Below, piece by piece: positions 1-8,803 of a stretch of DNA of 50,294 nucleotides (positions are counted from its first letter, which is position 1; each line of letters starts with the position of its first letter). This stretch comes from Legionella sp. (GTDB lineage: Bacteria > Pseudomonadota > Gammaproteobacteria > Legionellales > Legionellaceae), in the NCBI GenBank assembly GCA_031291095.1, contig JARLJR010000104.1, forward strand, positions 1 through 50,294. Reading direction: 5' to 3'. The position numbers and the translations under genes were made by a program. The notes beneath the pieces were generated by a model. It did not search any database. It worked only from the letters and a program-made list of their open reading frames with translations, and was not told where the DNA came from.

Positions 1-1
1 A

Positions 2-91
2 AGTTTAGGATACGCAACGCCCAATGAAATATTTAACTTACAAAAGCAAAATAATTCGCCTTCGATTTTTAAGGGCATAAAATTTGATTAA
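2..91 (+). mobile_element. C-terminal tail of a transposase (partial, left edge)
   Basis: An open frame runs in from the window edge and stops at TAA 89-91. Its visible end reads LGYATPNEIFN and then about 18 further residues. A Leu-Gly-(Tyr/Phe)-x-Thr-Pro-x-Glu-(Val/Ile)-Phe motif near the C-terminus is typical of IS30-like and related DDE integrase-type transposases. Only 29 codons are present, so the family cannot be fixed and it is unclear whether the element is intact upstream. The 277 bp that follow, up to the next gene, show no coding sequence. Confidence 0.5.
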
Positions 92-368
92 CGGCTTGAA
101 AGAATGATATAAAATTGAATATGCACTTATTAGTGGGATCCGCCCCTCCTCTTCTTATATAAGGTCTGATTATCGAATTAATCAGACTTAGTGACATTTA
201 CAGCGCACCTCTCCATTCCATCGGAAGAATCTTCAAAAAGTGGAACGTCTTTTAGTAGTGTATAACGATCGTGGATAGAGAATGTATTGACAAGCCATAA
301 GAATTTAATGTCTTATTAAGAGCTTATCTAAATTTCTTTAAAAAATTAAACCCCTTAAGGATACGTAA

Positions 369-2015
369 ATGAAAAAAAATTATTTAATAATTTTGTTCAT
401 GACTATATTAGTTGCCTGTTTTATTTGGTCTAAAGCAGAGGCTCATACGCCTTTGTGGACCTTTACCCCTGTAACTGCTTTTCCTCCTCAAATAACAATT
501 CACACAACGGAAAATGCAACTATTCAATACCTAGTAACGAACCAATCGTCTAGAACCCACCACTTGCAAATGAACGCAGTTAAAGGAATCACCGCTTCGG
601 GCTGTAATCCAGTCGCACCTCATCAATCGTGTACCTTGAATTTAAGCATTACCGGTAGTGCTTTGTCAGGTGATGTTATTGGTGGTCCAGTTCTTTGTGA
701 ACAAGGTAATTTATTACAATGTTATCAACCAAGTGTTGCTAATTTACTCGCTATTCATTTTCGAAGCACCCCAATACAATATACGGTGACGAGTACTGTT
801 AGCGCAGGCGGTTCTATTAGTCCGAGCACACAAACGGTTAATTCAGGAAGTACCATCATCTTTACCACAACACCTAACGCAGGCTTTGGCGTGAATCAAT
901 GGCTATTAGATGGCACCGTGGTACAAACTGGTGGTACAACCTATCAACTTTCTAATATTACAGCGAATCATAGTTTGGAGGTCAGTTTTGGTACCGTTAC
1001 GCTGACTCCCAGTGTCGCCTTATTGGCTTTATCGGTAAACGATACGGCTAATCCCGCGTTAACGGGTAATACGCGTACCTTAACGCTTGTTAATACAGGT
1101 GCAGGTCAAGTAACGAATGTGGTTATCACACCAACGAATCTTCCCAGTGGTACTTCGGTTAGTCCTTTAAGTTGTTCTACTATTAGCGCAGGGGGGCAAT
1201 GTGCACTCTCTATAACTCCTGGAACAACGGTTAGCTCTGATGCCAGCAGCACTCTTTGCACCCATGGTGTTCAACCACAACCAAGCACATTGACGATTAC
1301 TGCCGATGGGGGGCTTTCGGCTCAAGTCAACTTGTATGTTTTAGGTTATGGATGCATTATGCAAGGAGGGTTTATTTTTTCTATAGATGATACAACACCT
1401 ACCTCCCAAAGTATTGGTGGCAAGGTCATGGCGGTCACTGACAGCTCTCCAGGTACTTTATTGAATGCACCAGGAACACCAAATTGGGGTGGAGAAGGCA
1501 CCGATTTAGGTTCCAACCTTAATGAAACAAGCACTCAAGGGGCTAATGATGGGCAGACGAACTCGGAGGATATAGTCTCAGCATTAACAACTCATTACAG
1601 TCTTCCACCATATAGTGGTTCTTCACCTGTAGATCTTACTACCTATGGCGCAGGAATGTGCAGCCAACTATCTACTGATGCAGCAGGTAACTTTCCTTGT
1701 GCTTCTCCTGCTACCTGCTATTCAAATTGGTATTTACCCTCAATTTGTGAGTGGGGACAAAACTCCATACCCTCGTTATGTACGGCGGGGTCCACCAGCA
1801 TTCAACAACAATTAATACAAAATCCTTTAACGCCAATAAGCACCCTTAATTTTGATACTTTCTCACATTATGTTTATTGGAGTTCAACACAATCATCTAC
1901 TGCTCCAGCTGGTGCTGGCTGGGCAGAAAACATTAATTTCTTGATACAACTTGATACCCTTTGTAGTAAAGGTTGTCAGGGAGGGATTCGTTGCACCCGA
2001 GCTCTCACTTTTTAA
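369..2015 (+). CDS. Secreted protein with InlB-type repeat and Lcl_C/DUF1566-like C-terminus
   Basis: This 548-residue protein begins with a Sec signal peptide (MKKN, hydrophobic stretch, cleavage after about AEA at residue 25). An Ig-like Thr/Ser-rich region follows, then a repeat (about residues 138-208) with the GGSISPS...GFGVNQWLLDG pattern of divergent InlB B-repeat modules. Next comes a second beta-rich module. The C-terminus (about 450-548) has the NWYLPSICEWG...YWSSTQ...GIRCTRA pattern of the Lcl_C/DUF1566 family, the domain found at the end of the Legionella collagen-like adhesin. The likely role is surface or secreted adhesion; that is inference. A TTGACA box at 287-292 could be the -35 element, but the matching -10 is weak. 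ATG 369 directly precedes the signal peptide, and AAGGA lies about 7 nt upstream. Confidence 0.8.
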   Translation: MKKNYLIILFMTILVACFIWSKAEAHTPLWTFTPVTAFPPQITIHTTENATIQYLVTNQSSRTHHLQMNAVKGITASGCNPVAPHQSCTLNLSITGSALSGDVIGGPVLCEQGNLLQCYQPSVANLLAIHFRSTPIQYTVTSTVSAGGSISPSTQTVNSGSTIIFTTTPNAGFGVNQWLLDGTVVQTGGTTYQLSNITANHSLEVSFGTVTLTPSVALLALSVNDTANPALTGNTRTLTLVNTGAGQVTNVVITPTNLPSGTSVSPLSCSTISAGGQCALSITPGTTVSSDASSTLCTHGVQPQPSTLTITADGGLSAQVNLYVLGYGCIMQGGFIFSIDDTTPTSQSIGGKVMAVTDSSPGTLLNAPGTPNWGGEGTDLGSNLNETSTQGANDGQTNSEDIVSALTTHYSLPPYSGSSPVDLTTYGAGMCSQLSTDAAGNFPCASPATCYSNWYLPSICEWGQNSIPSLCTAGSTSIQQQLIQNPLTPISTLNFDTFSHYVYWSSTQSSTAPAGAGWAENINFLIQLDTLCSKGCQGGIRCTRALTF

Positions 2016-2028
2016 AAATAGAACGCCT

Positions 2029-2060
2029 AGCCTCCAGCCAAGAAGTTGGAGGTTAATTTT
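2029..2060 (+). terminator. Intrinsic terminator after the secreted protein
   Basis: CCTCCA (2031-2036) and TGGAGG (2047-2052) form a stem that extends by two weaker pairs. TTAATTTTT follows. It lies about 15 bp after the stop codon at 2015, the expected place for Rho-independent termination. Confidence 0.65.
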
Positions 2061-2080
2061 TCAGAGTTAAATTTAATTTT

Positions 2081-2245
2081 TTCCCGCTCCGTTCGGGCTG
2101 ATGAGGAAGCAATCGCTTTCGTCCCTCAGCCTAAGCATGATTAGCTATCAGAAACAATTAAGGAAAGCGGAAGGAGATCGCCGCCCTTTGGGACTACCCT
2201 CTGAGTCTGATGCAAGTCCTTCATAAAGGGAAGCGCTTGCCTCCA
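2081..2245. other. Two nested hairpins in a GC-richer intergenic island; possible structured RNA
   Basis: This is the only notable content of the 2016-2349 gap besides the terminator. Hairpin 1 pairs GGCTGA (2096-2101) with TCAGCC (2126-2131) and, inside it, GGAAGC (2105-2110) with GCTTTC (2115-2120, one G-T pair). Hairpin 2 pairs CCCTTT (2184-2189) with AAAGGG (2225-2230) and, inside it, GGACT (2191-2195) with AGTCC (2215-2219). The segment is clearly less AT-rich than its flanks. I recognise no known RNA family. A CTGATGA box occurs at 2098-2104, but the GAAA needed for a hammerhead ribozyme is absent. Confidence 0.35.
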
Positions 2246-2349
2246 CTACTATTAAATTTGGAATTTTGACGCCCTCAAATATTGGTGCCTCTCCTCATTT
2301 ATATTACACTCCTTACCTATAACTTATTGGATAAATTAATTTTTTAACT

Positions 2350-3561
2350 ATGTCTAACTTTTTTATTTATTATGGGGTTAATGCGAGCAACGAGCTGTTC
2401 ATCAGTTGCTATCATGACAATTTTGCCGCAATGCTGGCCTTTAAAACCTTGACGAAAAGACAAAACATTTCTGAAACCAAGAAAATAGGTAATTTGTCTA
2501 CCAATGAAAATGAAATTAAGGAAACCATACTCAATGAATTAACCATCATCCAAACCAATATTGCCGCTCTTTACCCCCAGATCACCGAAATTCATTACAG
2601 CGGTGATATCAATCTAGGCTTTGGAGGGCAAGAACAATATCCTGCATTTCTTATGGATGGCAGTTTACAAAAATTATTTAAAGACCATAGGTATTTTGTT
2701 AACGCGCCCCTCGTTGTATGTCTTGAATCCTATAATGATAACATTGTCCGCAAAGCGGCAAAAATTCACAGTGAGTACTATGCCAAAACTCATAACGAAA
2801 CCTATGCGGGTTGTACAGTAGTCATTAAAAATAAACTCAGCGTCAAACCGCTTTATAATTCATCGAATGGCTGGTTATCCCCACAACCATCCCCTCACTC
2901 ATCTCCCACAGTTCACAAAAAAATGGAAACACTCCATTCAGTTACCCATTTGTTGCGTAATACACCTCCCTCCCCTCCCAACATAAATCGGCATGCTTTT
3001 TATCAACAAAAAAAAATAGAGGGGGTAGAAATAAAAAATGAGGTAACTCGAACTTATTCGCCTGGGCAAACCCGAAAATAAGATTATTCGCATACCGCTA
3101 TGGTTAAGTTTATTTTTAATCAGCGATTTCATTTTTCTCTCTATTACAGAGGAGATTTTGTTGCGAATTTTTTAAGGCTTTATCCTTTGGATGATTTTTT
3201 AGCCTTAATTATAGAAGAAAATAGTACCGGTGAAACGCCAATGCAAATAGCTGCGCAAAACTCATATTATCTAAAACATTTTTTACAAACCGTACCACAA
3301 AATATGCGATTTTAATACTTATCTAGACCCAATCGGTTTGACTGGTCAGCTTTGCAACAAGCCGCTAAAAATAAATCAAATGAAGTCTGGGATGTGGTAT
3401 ATCAGTTATTGCCAGATGAAGACATCGTTAAATTAACTGCCCCTGCAATGTTAAGAAGCCAATTTGCTTTTTCTTTTTGGCAGCTTCCCCAAAAAGAAGC
3501 TTTAGTTGAACCAACTCCAGCACAGGCTAGTATTATAAGTGGATTTATAGGCTTTGATTAG
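2350..3561 (+). pseudogene. Orphan gene broken by two in-frame stop codons
   Basis: Three open stretches (2350-3081, 3100-3315, 3316-3561) share one reading frame and are separated only by TAA at 3079-3081 and TAA at 3313-3315. The sequence continues sensibly across both stops (QTRK-stop-DYSHTAMVKF; QNMRF-stop-YLSRPNRFDW), so this is probably one ancestral protein of about 400 residues disabled by nonsense mutations. The N-terminal 240 residues are an unrecognised domain with a Pro/Ser-rich tail. The later part contains GETPMQIAAQNS, which resembles one ankyrin-like helix pair. The first ORF (243 aa) could still be translated as a truncated product. Confidence 0.6.
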
Positions 3562-3731
3562 AATGTAGTATCGAGAAGAAAATACAACCTATAATCCATT
3601 TGCAAACAGTGCTCTTAAAGTCGAGTAATTTGATTGGCGAACATTTTTATAAAAATCCGCGCCTCCTAAATCATAATTGAGGAGACATAAAAAACAGGGT
3701 ACACCTACAGTTATCTTCAACCGGCTCCGAA

Positions 3732-4094
3732 TTAATATTTTCTACGGCCTTTAAAAATCCAATGGTACGGAAACGTACGATACAATAGATCTTGAATGAT
3801 TTTTGAATCCAACTGCAGTGAAACTAACTCTTCCGATAGCCGCATAAATAGTTCTGTAGGATCTTTGTAATCATAATCTGCACCAGCAGTCCAATCCTCT
3901 TCGTTATAATACAAAGAGCCGTGGATACTAAAATGCTGGGCATCATCTGCCAACTCCTTTGAGTAGGAACGCAATATGCTTCCAATGATAAATGCGAATT
4001 CAACAATCTGAAGGGGCTCGATCACATGCCTTGGAGTTTTTAAAGTCGCGCTGAGTATATACCTCAGAACGAACACTTTTTGGGGGCCTTCCAC
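3732..4094 (-). CDS. Hypothetical protein, 120 aa
   Basis: The frame is coherent and rich in Leu/Glu/Tyr, and it ends in a basic GRRKY tail. I recognise no family. The first residues (MEGPQKV) fall at the junction with the GGDEF remnant on the other strand, so this may be the C-terminal part of a longer gene cut by the same rearrangement. No clear ribosome-binding site precedes the start. Coding status is moderately supported by composition only. Confidence 0.45.
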   Translation of the reverse strand: MEGPQKVFVLRYILSATLKTPRHVIEPLQIVEFAFIIGSILRSYSKELADDAQHFSIHGSLYYNEEDWTAGADYDYKDPTELFMRLSEELVSLQLDSKIIQDLLYRTFPYHWIFKGRRKY

Positions 4095-4095
4095 A

Positions 4096-4242
4096 GAACC
4101 CCTATCACCGAAACATGGAGAAAATCCGGTGAAATTAATCGAAATGGCTGATCAGGCTCTTTATCACGCGAAAGAAAGTGGAAGAGATAAAATGGTCGTT
4201 TCTGGATCAGGTGCTGTGGGTTCTAGCCTAAGGGAGTATTAA
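4096..4242 (+). pseudogene. C-terminal remnant of a GGDEF (diguanylate cyclase) gene
   Basis: The frame from GAA 4096 to TAA 4240-4242 reads PKHGENPVKLIEMADQALY followed by HAKESGRDKMVV. This is the characteristic last helix of GGDEF domains (ADxALYxAKxxGR(N/D)). The catalytic GG(D/E)EF motif and everything before it are missing; the preceding DNA belongs to the oppositely oriented hypothetical gene. It is a relic of a deleted cyclic-di-GMP synthase. Confidence 0.7.
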
Positions 4243-4270
4243 TTTTTTAGCTTAAATTGATGCCGACTAA

Positions 4271-4297
4271 AGGGGAATTCTTACTCCTAATTCCCCT
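4271..4297. terminator. Stem-loop between GGDEF remnant and coiled-coil gene
   Basis: AGGGGAATT (4271-4279) and AATTCCCCT (4289-4297) form a perfect 9-bp stem with a 9-nt loop. It lies 48 bp downstream of the minus-strand gene ending at 4345 and may terminate it. There is no strong T-run on either side, so the role is uncertain. Confidence 0.4.
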
Positions 4298-4344
4298 CTC
4301 TTGCATAAAAACGGTAAGCCTAGACTTTTTAATGATAAGTACAC

Positions 4345-6555
4345 TCAATGAGTGGCTTGCAAACAAGCCTCCTCAAACGTAGCCAGTTTTTTACGTGTAT
4401 CCGTACGGAAAAACCCCTGGCTGCAAATATTAGTGTAAATATAAGATGAGAGAAAATTATGATGGCGATCAATAAAACCATCATTTTCTTTATCATTTAA
4501 CTGACGTTTAATACTATTAAAAAATGCTGTTGCTCCAGCTTGACGTTCAGCCGTGGGCCGCATGACAAAGGTTAAGGTTTCTTTAAGTAGTGAGCTCGTT
4601 AAGATTAACATTTTATTAGCTTTATCCTGGCGTTCTGCTACGCTCGAGTTTTCATTGAGTAAAGCAAGTGTTTTATCTTTTATACTTACTAAGGCGTCAT
4701 AAATATTGAAATAGGTTTTGGAACGATAAAGTTCTATTTTTTGAATTTCCATGATCCGCTCATAAATACTTTGAGTTAATTGCTCTAAGATAACCACGCT
4801 TTGTTCTTGCTCCTTACTCACATCGATAGCTGGTTTAGGTGCCCCCCCTGGCGTCTCAATACAAATATCATTCTGTGCTTCATTAGCAAGATTTTGCTCC
4901 TCGCTTCCCTCATTGAAATTAGTAAAATACATGTTAGAAATAGCCGTGGCTATTTCTAACATTTCGTATTTAACCGACCTCACGGTACGTGAAGAAATAG
5001 TTTTGATTGCCATTTGCCGGCATTCTTTCACTTGCTCTCCTAAATCTTTGATTTCTCCAAAAACCAACTCCAATAAATCACGTATTTGGTTAGGAAAAGC
5101 TTCTTTTTCTTCAATTTGCATATTGTTTTGATTGTCTTCCTGAAGCTCAATAAATGCTTTTTTAGTGGCCAGTACATCGGCTTTAATTAAAATACATAAA
5201 CTTTCTAAAACCTGAAAAATTTTACAAAAATGGACAGGATTACTCACATAAATATCTCCTAGCAACTGAATAGATTTTAATAGGTGAGCACATAGATATT
5301 GTAAGGAAATGAGTTCATGAGCTAATTTTGCAATGTTTGCCATCACTAAGGAACGATCAATAAGATGCAAAGGATCGCTAACAATCTCAAATTTTTTACT
5401 AATTTTGTTAAAGCGAGTACTAATAAAATTACCACTTTCATGAAATACTTTGCGAATATGCCTTAATTCATGCTCAGTTTCTTCCTGCTCTTTAGAGTGC
5501 CCCAACAGTTTTCTCTCCAGCATACTTTTCGCTTTATTAAGCAAAACAAAGAAAATATTAGGCGAATTAATCTTATTTTCTTCTTTTAAATCAATGCTTA
5601 ATGATTTTAGGTAGTATTCCGATAAATTTTTTATCCATTCTCTAAAAATAGAACTGGGAATTTTTATTTCCTTATCCGACCAAAGCTCAATTCCTTTTAT
5701 TTCTGAATGGATATAATGCTGACGTAAGATTCCATCTTGCAACTCTTCATGTGCTACGGTGTCCGCCAAATCAGTATCTGCATCATTAACCACCATTTTA
5801 ACCAACATACGAATCAAATGATCACTGTGACTCACACAACTGTCTTTCAATTCCGCAACCGTTTCTTGTAATGACAAAACTTCCTTGTGTTTTTCCAATT
5901 TTTGCTTTGCTTTTAAAAGATGCATATATACCGGTGCTAAACGGCTAAAATGTTGGCTCTTTTCTCCGCTATCTTGTGAAGAATACGCATTAATGAATTT
6001 ACAAATAGCATCCAGATAGGCAATGTCATAATCGTAACCTAAAAAGTTAAGACATTTGGTATCCAACATTTGCATTAAATAGGAGAGTACTCCGGCGGTC
6101 ACATCATTCGCTTTAACTTTCCCACTCTCTTTGCGAGCAAAATAATATTCTTGTAATTTTTTTATCGCAGCTCGCACTGATTCCCGATAACTTGATAAAG
6201 CGATGTCGGAACCATGAATCACATCCGAACCAATATCTTTTACCTGCTCGGGAGTAAAATGCATGGACTGATATTTTCCATCAATTAGTTGAAAAATAGG
6301 GGGAAAACCGTGAATCTTACCTCGATGTGGAACCGTTATTTGTTTTAAATGCAACGCATAAAATGCATTAACTTTTTCTACTTTCTCCCTATGTTTTTTA
6401 TCCTGGTAATTTTTAAACTCTGCATAAGTAAAAAGAGCTGCGCTAACGGCTAAAACAACTCCGGCGGAAACCATGGCTGGTATGGTTTCTGAATTTGCGA
6501 GTAGACTAAGTGCACTGGGACTTCCTAATTTTGTTAAATCCGTACTAACAACCAT
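4345..6555 (-). CDS. Large helical protein with N-terminal membrane segment; effector candidate
   Basis: This 736-residue orphan has one hydrophobic segment at about residues 27-47 (IPAMVSAGVVLAVSAALFTY), then a long, charged, almost wholly helical body with predicted coiled-coil stretches around 210-230 and 330-370. An acidic-polar region with EEQNLANEAQ lies near 555-570. No enzymatic motif is visible. A strong AAGGAG (complement of 6564-6569) sits 8 nt before ATG 6555, fixing the start. Size, helical content and lack of relatives fit Legionella Dot/Icm effector candidates, but no clear E-block tail is present, so this is inference. Confidence 0.8.
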   Translation of the reverse strand: MVVSTDLTKLGSPSALSLLANSETIPAMVSAGVVLAVSAALFTYAEFKNYQDKKHREKVEKVNAFYALHLKQITVPHRGKIHGFPPIFQLIDGKYQSMHFTPEQVKDIGSDVIHGSDIALSSYRESVRAAIKKLQEYYFARKESGKVKANDVTAGVLSYLMQMLDTKCLNFLGYDYDIAYLDAICKFINAYSSQDSGEKSQHFSRLAPVYMHLLKAKQKLEKHKEVLSLQETVAELKDSCVSHSDHLIRMLVKMVVNDADTDLADTVAHEELQDGILRQHYIHSEIKGIELWSDKEIKIPSSIFREWIKNLSEYYLKSLSIDLKEENKINSPNIFFVLLNKAKSMLERKLLGHSKEQEETEHELRHIRKVFHESGNFISTRFNKISKKFEIVSDPLHLIDRSLVMANIAKLAHELISLQYLCAHLLKSIQLLGDIYVSNPVHFCKIFQVLESLCILIKADVLATKKAFIELQEDNQNNMQIEEKEAFPNQIRDLLELVFGEIKDLGEQVKECRQMAIKTISSRTVRSVKYEMLEIATAISNMYFTNFNEGSEEQNLANEAQNDICIETPGGAPKPAIDVSKEQEQSVVILEQLTQSIYERIMEIQKIELYRSKTYFNIYDALVSIKDKTLALLNENSSVAERQDKANKMLILTSSLLKETLTFVMRPTAERQAGATAFFNSIKRQLNDKENDGFIDRHHNFLSSYIYTNICSQGFFRTDTRKKLATFEEACLQATH

Positions 6556-6730
6556 GGCAAATACTCCTTGTAAACACCAAAATCTAAAAGCTCAAATAAT
6601 GATCATAAACATCAAATTTGAGTATAGATTTAAATCCAGTACGAATTTTTATTGAGCAAAGACGAGGAAATTTAGGCAAATCAAGAATATGGGTCAATTT
6701 GAATTTAAAAAAAACAATGTAAAATAATAA

Positions 6731-6832
6731 TGTACAGAAAAACAAACTATTTGAGATAAAATCCGCTCACTAGAATAAAAAAATAAGAATTAACTGCTGG
6801 AAAAATCAGATATTTCCGTAAAAAATACGGTA
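6731..6832. repeat. Copy A of a ~100-bp dispersed repeat (R1)
   Basis: It begins TGTACAGAAAA, has a 38-bp near-identical core starting at 6771 (TAGAATAAAAAAATAAGAAT and onward) and ends with the hairpin TCCGTAAAAAATACGGT. The second copy is at 19055-19158. The outer thirds are diverged and the core is nearly identical. No open frame and no convincing terminal inverted repeats. It occupies most of the otherwise empty 6556-6885 gap. Confidence 0.7.
6816..6831. repeat. R2 hairpin, copy 1
   Basis: CCGTA-AAAAA-TACGG palindrome at the right end of repeat R1 copy A. It belongs to the family also seen at 20512, 29753, 37901 and 40413. Confidence 0.6.
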
Positions 6833-6885
6833 TCTCGCTATTCAGCGATGTTAGTGGACCATGGATGCATCATCTCACTTTTTGT

Positions 6886-7105
6886 TCATATCTTTTATTC
6901 TTCGCGCTTATTGGTTTTAGTATCACCAGTGTTACGATGGCTATGACGATCCATATATCAAATATGTCTCATACGGCCATTCAAGGGGAAGTTATGGGTA
7001 CGCAAGTAAACTTGCGTACCTTAGGTGATGTTATTTCGCATTGTGTGTGGGCATTTTATGTTTGGTCTATTTAAAGCCTGCGGATAAGGTTAATCATGAA
7101 TAGAT
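6886..7105 (+). pseudogene. Partial, internally deleted copy of the MFS gene 3' end
   Basis: The DNA is closely similar to positions ~9787-10072, the 3' end of the intact MFS gene. The protein fragment LFFALIGFSITSVT...MSHTAIQGEVMGTQV matches residue for residue apart from a few substitutions. About 67 bp present in the intact gene (after GGTGATG(C/T)TATT and before TCGCATTGTG) are missing here, which shifts the frame. Similarity continues past the stop codon into GGTTAATCATGAATAGATT. It is a relic of a duplicated or older MFS locus. Confidence 0.85.
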
Positions 7106-7160
7106 TAAATGGGTCAGCTAAACTAGCGTTTTATAAGTTCGTTATTCCTAATCCTCATCC

Positions 7161-7195
7161 ATAGTTTGATTTTATATGCCATAAAATCAAACTAT
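7161..7195. terminator. Perfect 15-bp stem-loop downstream of the C80-like gene
   Basis: ATAGTTTGATTTTAT (7161-7175), loop ATGCC, ATAAAATCAAACTAT (7181-7195). It lies 11 bp beyond the stop of the minus-strand gene at 7206. The stem is AT-rich and there is no external T-run, so it could be a weak terminator, an RNA-stabilising hairpin or a protein-binding palindrome. Confidence 0.55.
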
Positions 7196-7205
7196 TGCGG
7201 AAAAA

Positions 7206-7982
7206 TTAGAATGATGGGGGTACTAAAATATTAATATGCTTGGATAAATCAATTTCTTCGAGATTATCTAGATTTGCTTTCCAAGCTCCTTCTAATAGAC
7301 TCTTATAAGTATCCGTATATTCAATAATACGAGTCCCTTTTTTATTTAATTCACTTTCGGGATAAAAAACATGCTCATCTCCATTCTCTTCTATCCACAC
7401 TCTACGAGCTTTATTATCGCGTTTGGATGCCGTACATAAATCCGTATAAGTTGTAATTGTTTGAAAATTCGTTAGATTAGATTTTAATTCCTCACGATAG
7501 CTTTCGACTCTCCCCATCCTACAAGAATCTATGTCTAAATTTTTCAATGATATTTGTTTTAATTCTAAATCATTTTCAATGATATCTATTAGTTCTTCAG
7601 CATCATATCCTGCAATTAATTTATTCTTAGTATCGCCTTGAGCATTAATAAGTATAGAATCGTTGGGATTTATTCGAGATAATAAATATTGGGTATTCTC
7701 AGGTTCATAAAGATTTATTATTGATTGGATATCGCCTCTTTTCTTCGCTTCGTCTACGAGGCGATTAAATTTTTCTGAATCAGGAGTATAGACAAAGCGA
7801 ACATTTTGCCCAAAAATTTCTGTCAAAATTGAACCTGCGTCTGTGCCTGAAATTACCTCATGTTCAACTTGCTCTATATATTTATTGCTATCACTATAAA
7901 GCTCAATTACATGAGTTTGATTTGGTGTGAAAAATTTGGAGCGCGACATAATATTCCATGAAAGCGTATAAATATAAGTCAT
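7206..7982 (-). CDS. C80-like (RTX-type) cysteine protease fold protein, catalytic His apparently lost
   Basis: The central part follows the pattern of the MARTX/CPD C80 peptidase fold: a strand (DSILINAQGD, about residues 108-117) where active members have (L/V)xGHG, then AGYDAEELIDII (about 124-135), then a strand ending in a Cys (LDIDSCRMGR, Cys154), the position of the catalytic nucleophile. The Cys is present, but the usual His-Gly is replaced by Ala-Gln-Gly. This suggests an inactive or altered enzyme, or only distant relationship. The protein has no signal peptide. The start could also be Met12 (position 7949); neither has a strong ribosome-binding site. It sits between the two copies of the MFS 3' end. 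Confidence 0.5.
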   Translation of the reverse strand: MTYIYTLSWNIMSRSKFFTPNQTHVIELYSDSNKYIEQVEHEVISGTDAGSILTEIFGQNVRFVYTPDSEKFNRLVDEAKKRGDIQSIINLYEPENTQYLLSRINPNDSILINAQGDTKNKLIAGYDAEELIDIIENDLELKQISLKNLDIDSCRMGRVESYREELKSNLTNFQTITTYTDLCTASKRDNKARRVWIEENGDEHVFYPESELNKKGTRIIEYTDTYKSLLEGAWKANLDNLEEIDLSKHINILVPPSF

Positions 7983-8484
7983 TTTATCATTAAAAAATTC
8001 TTAAATAAGCTGATTAAGCGAAACTTTTCTTTGTGCGGGACAATTTTAAGAATTAAATAGTTGCGCTTCATCCAGAGCGGAAGTATCTTGGGGGCTGATT
8101 ATCACAGTAACCGATCTTTGTGAAAAATCATCAGACTTCTATTTTCTCTATTAAAACTATTTTTACAGATATATGTAACTACCCGCAATCATAAACAGCT
8201 CAGCTCACAATCATCGCATTTTTTTGCCCAGATTAATTGCGAATGAGCCCACATTATTTACCACGGTAATTTTCATCCAAATCGAGCTCAAATAGAATTT
8301 TTTCCTCTAACTCCCCAGGTGCTAGTAATGAGTCTTTTAATCTTTCTGGAATATTACGGTAAGCTCATACCCCGAAATCCCGACAGGTTCGGGTGCAATT
8401 ATAAAATCGGAATGAACAAATGTTTAAGATACAACAATAGATTAATTATTTTATATGTTTCTTATACCCATATGGGGTCTATAA

Positions 8485-8731
8485 ATTGTTCCACTTGCAA
8501 CATGTGCTAAAATTAAACAAAATAATTTACTAACTCCACTACTCGAAAAATTGAATAAAAACTTAACTGATGAAAACCTTATTGAAGCAACATGTCAGGC
8601 TCATCTTTGGACTCTTGGTTTTGGTCCGGAATTTTCAAAATGGCTCGATATTGGAAGAGAATCTTGTGGAGGATCAAGATACTGCTTCTTCATCAATGCA
8701 GCCTTATGCTGCATTGGTGGATGATAAATAG
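8485..8731 (+). pseudogene. Frameshifted remnant of an unknown gene
   Basis: The 7983-8803 gap has no intact gene. Within it, one frame from 8485 gives a protein-like run (TPLLEKLNKNLTDENL...GFGPEFSKWLDIG); at about 8650 protein-like sequence moves to another frame, giving ILEENLVEDQDTASSS and ending ALVDDK at TAG 8729-8731. The acidic, Ser-rich end resembles effector tails. Alternatively, ATG 8570 opens a 53-codon ORF in the second frame with a hydrophobic start. The first part of the gap (7983-8484) shows nothing recognisable. Confidence 0.35.
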
Positions 8732-8803
8732 TAAAATTTTTTGTTTTAAAGCCTATGCTTAATAGTACCATGATAAATAGCTCCTCAAAGGCCAAAAATA
8801 AAA

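Noticed and set aside
2096-2131. Hammerhead-like CTGATGA box at 2098-2104
   Set aside because: The conserved GAAA after stem II is missing and the three-stem arrangement does not close; only a plain nested hairpin is supported.
8113-8127. 15-bp identity with 18146-18160 (GATCTTTGTGAAAAA) as an IS end
   Set aside because: Too short, with no paired inverted end or target duplication; recorded only as a possible trace.
8319-8510. 63-codon ORF in the gap before the MFS gene
   Set aside because: No ribosome-binding site, non-protein-like composition, overlaps better remnant frames.
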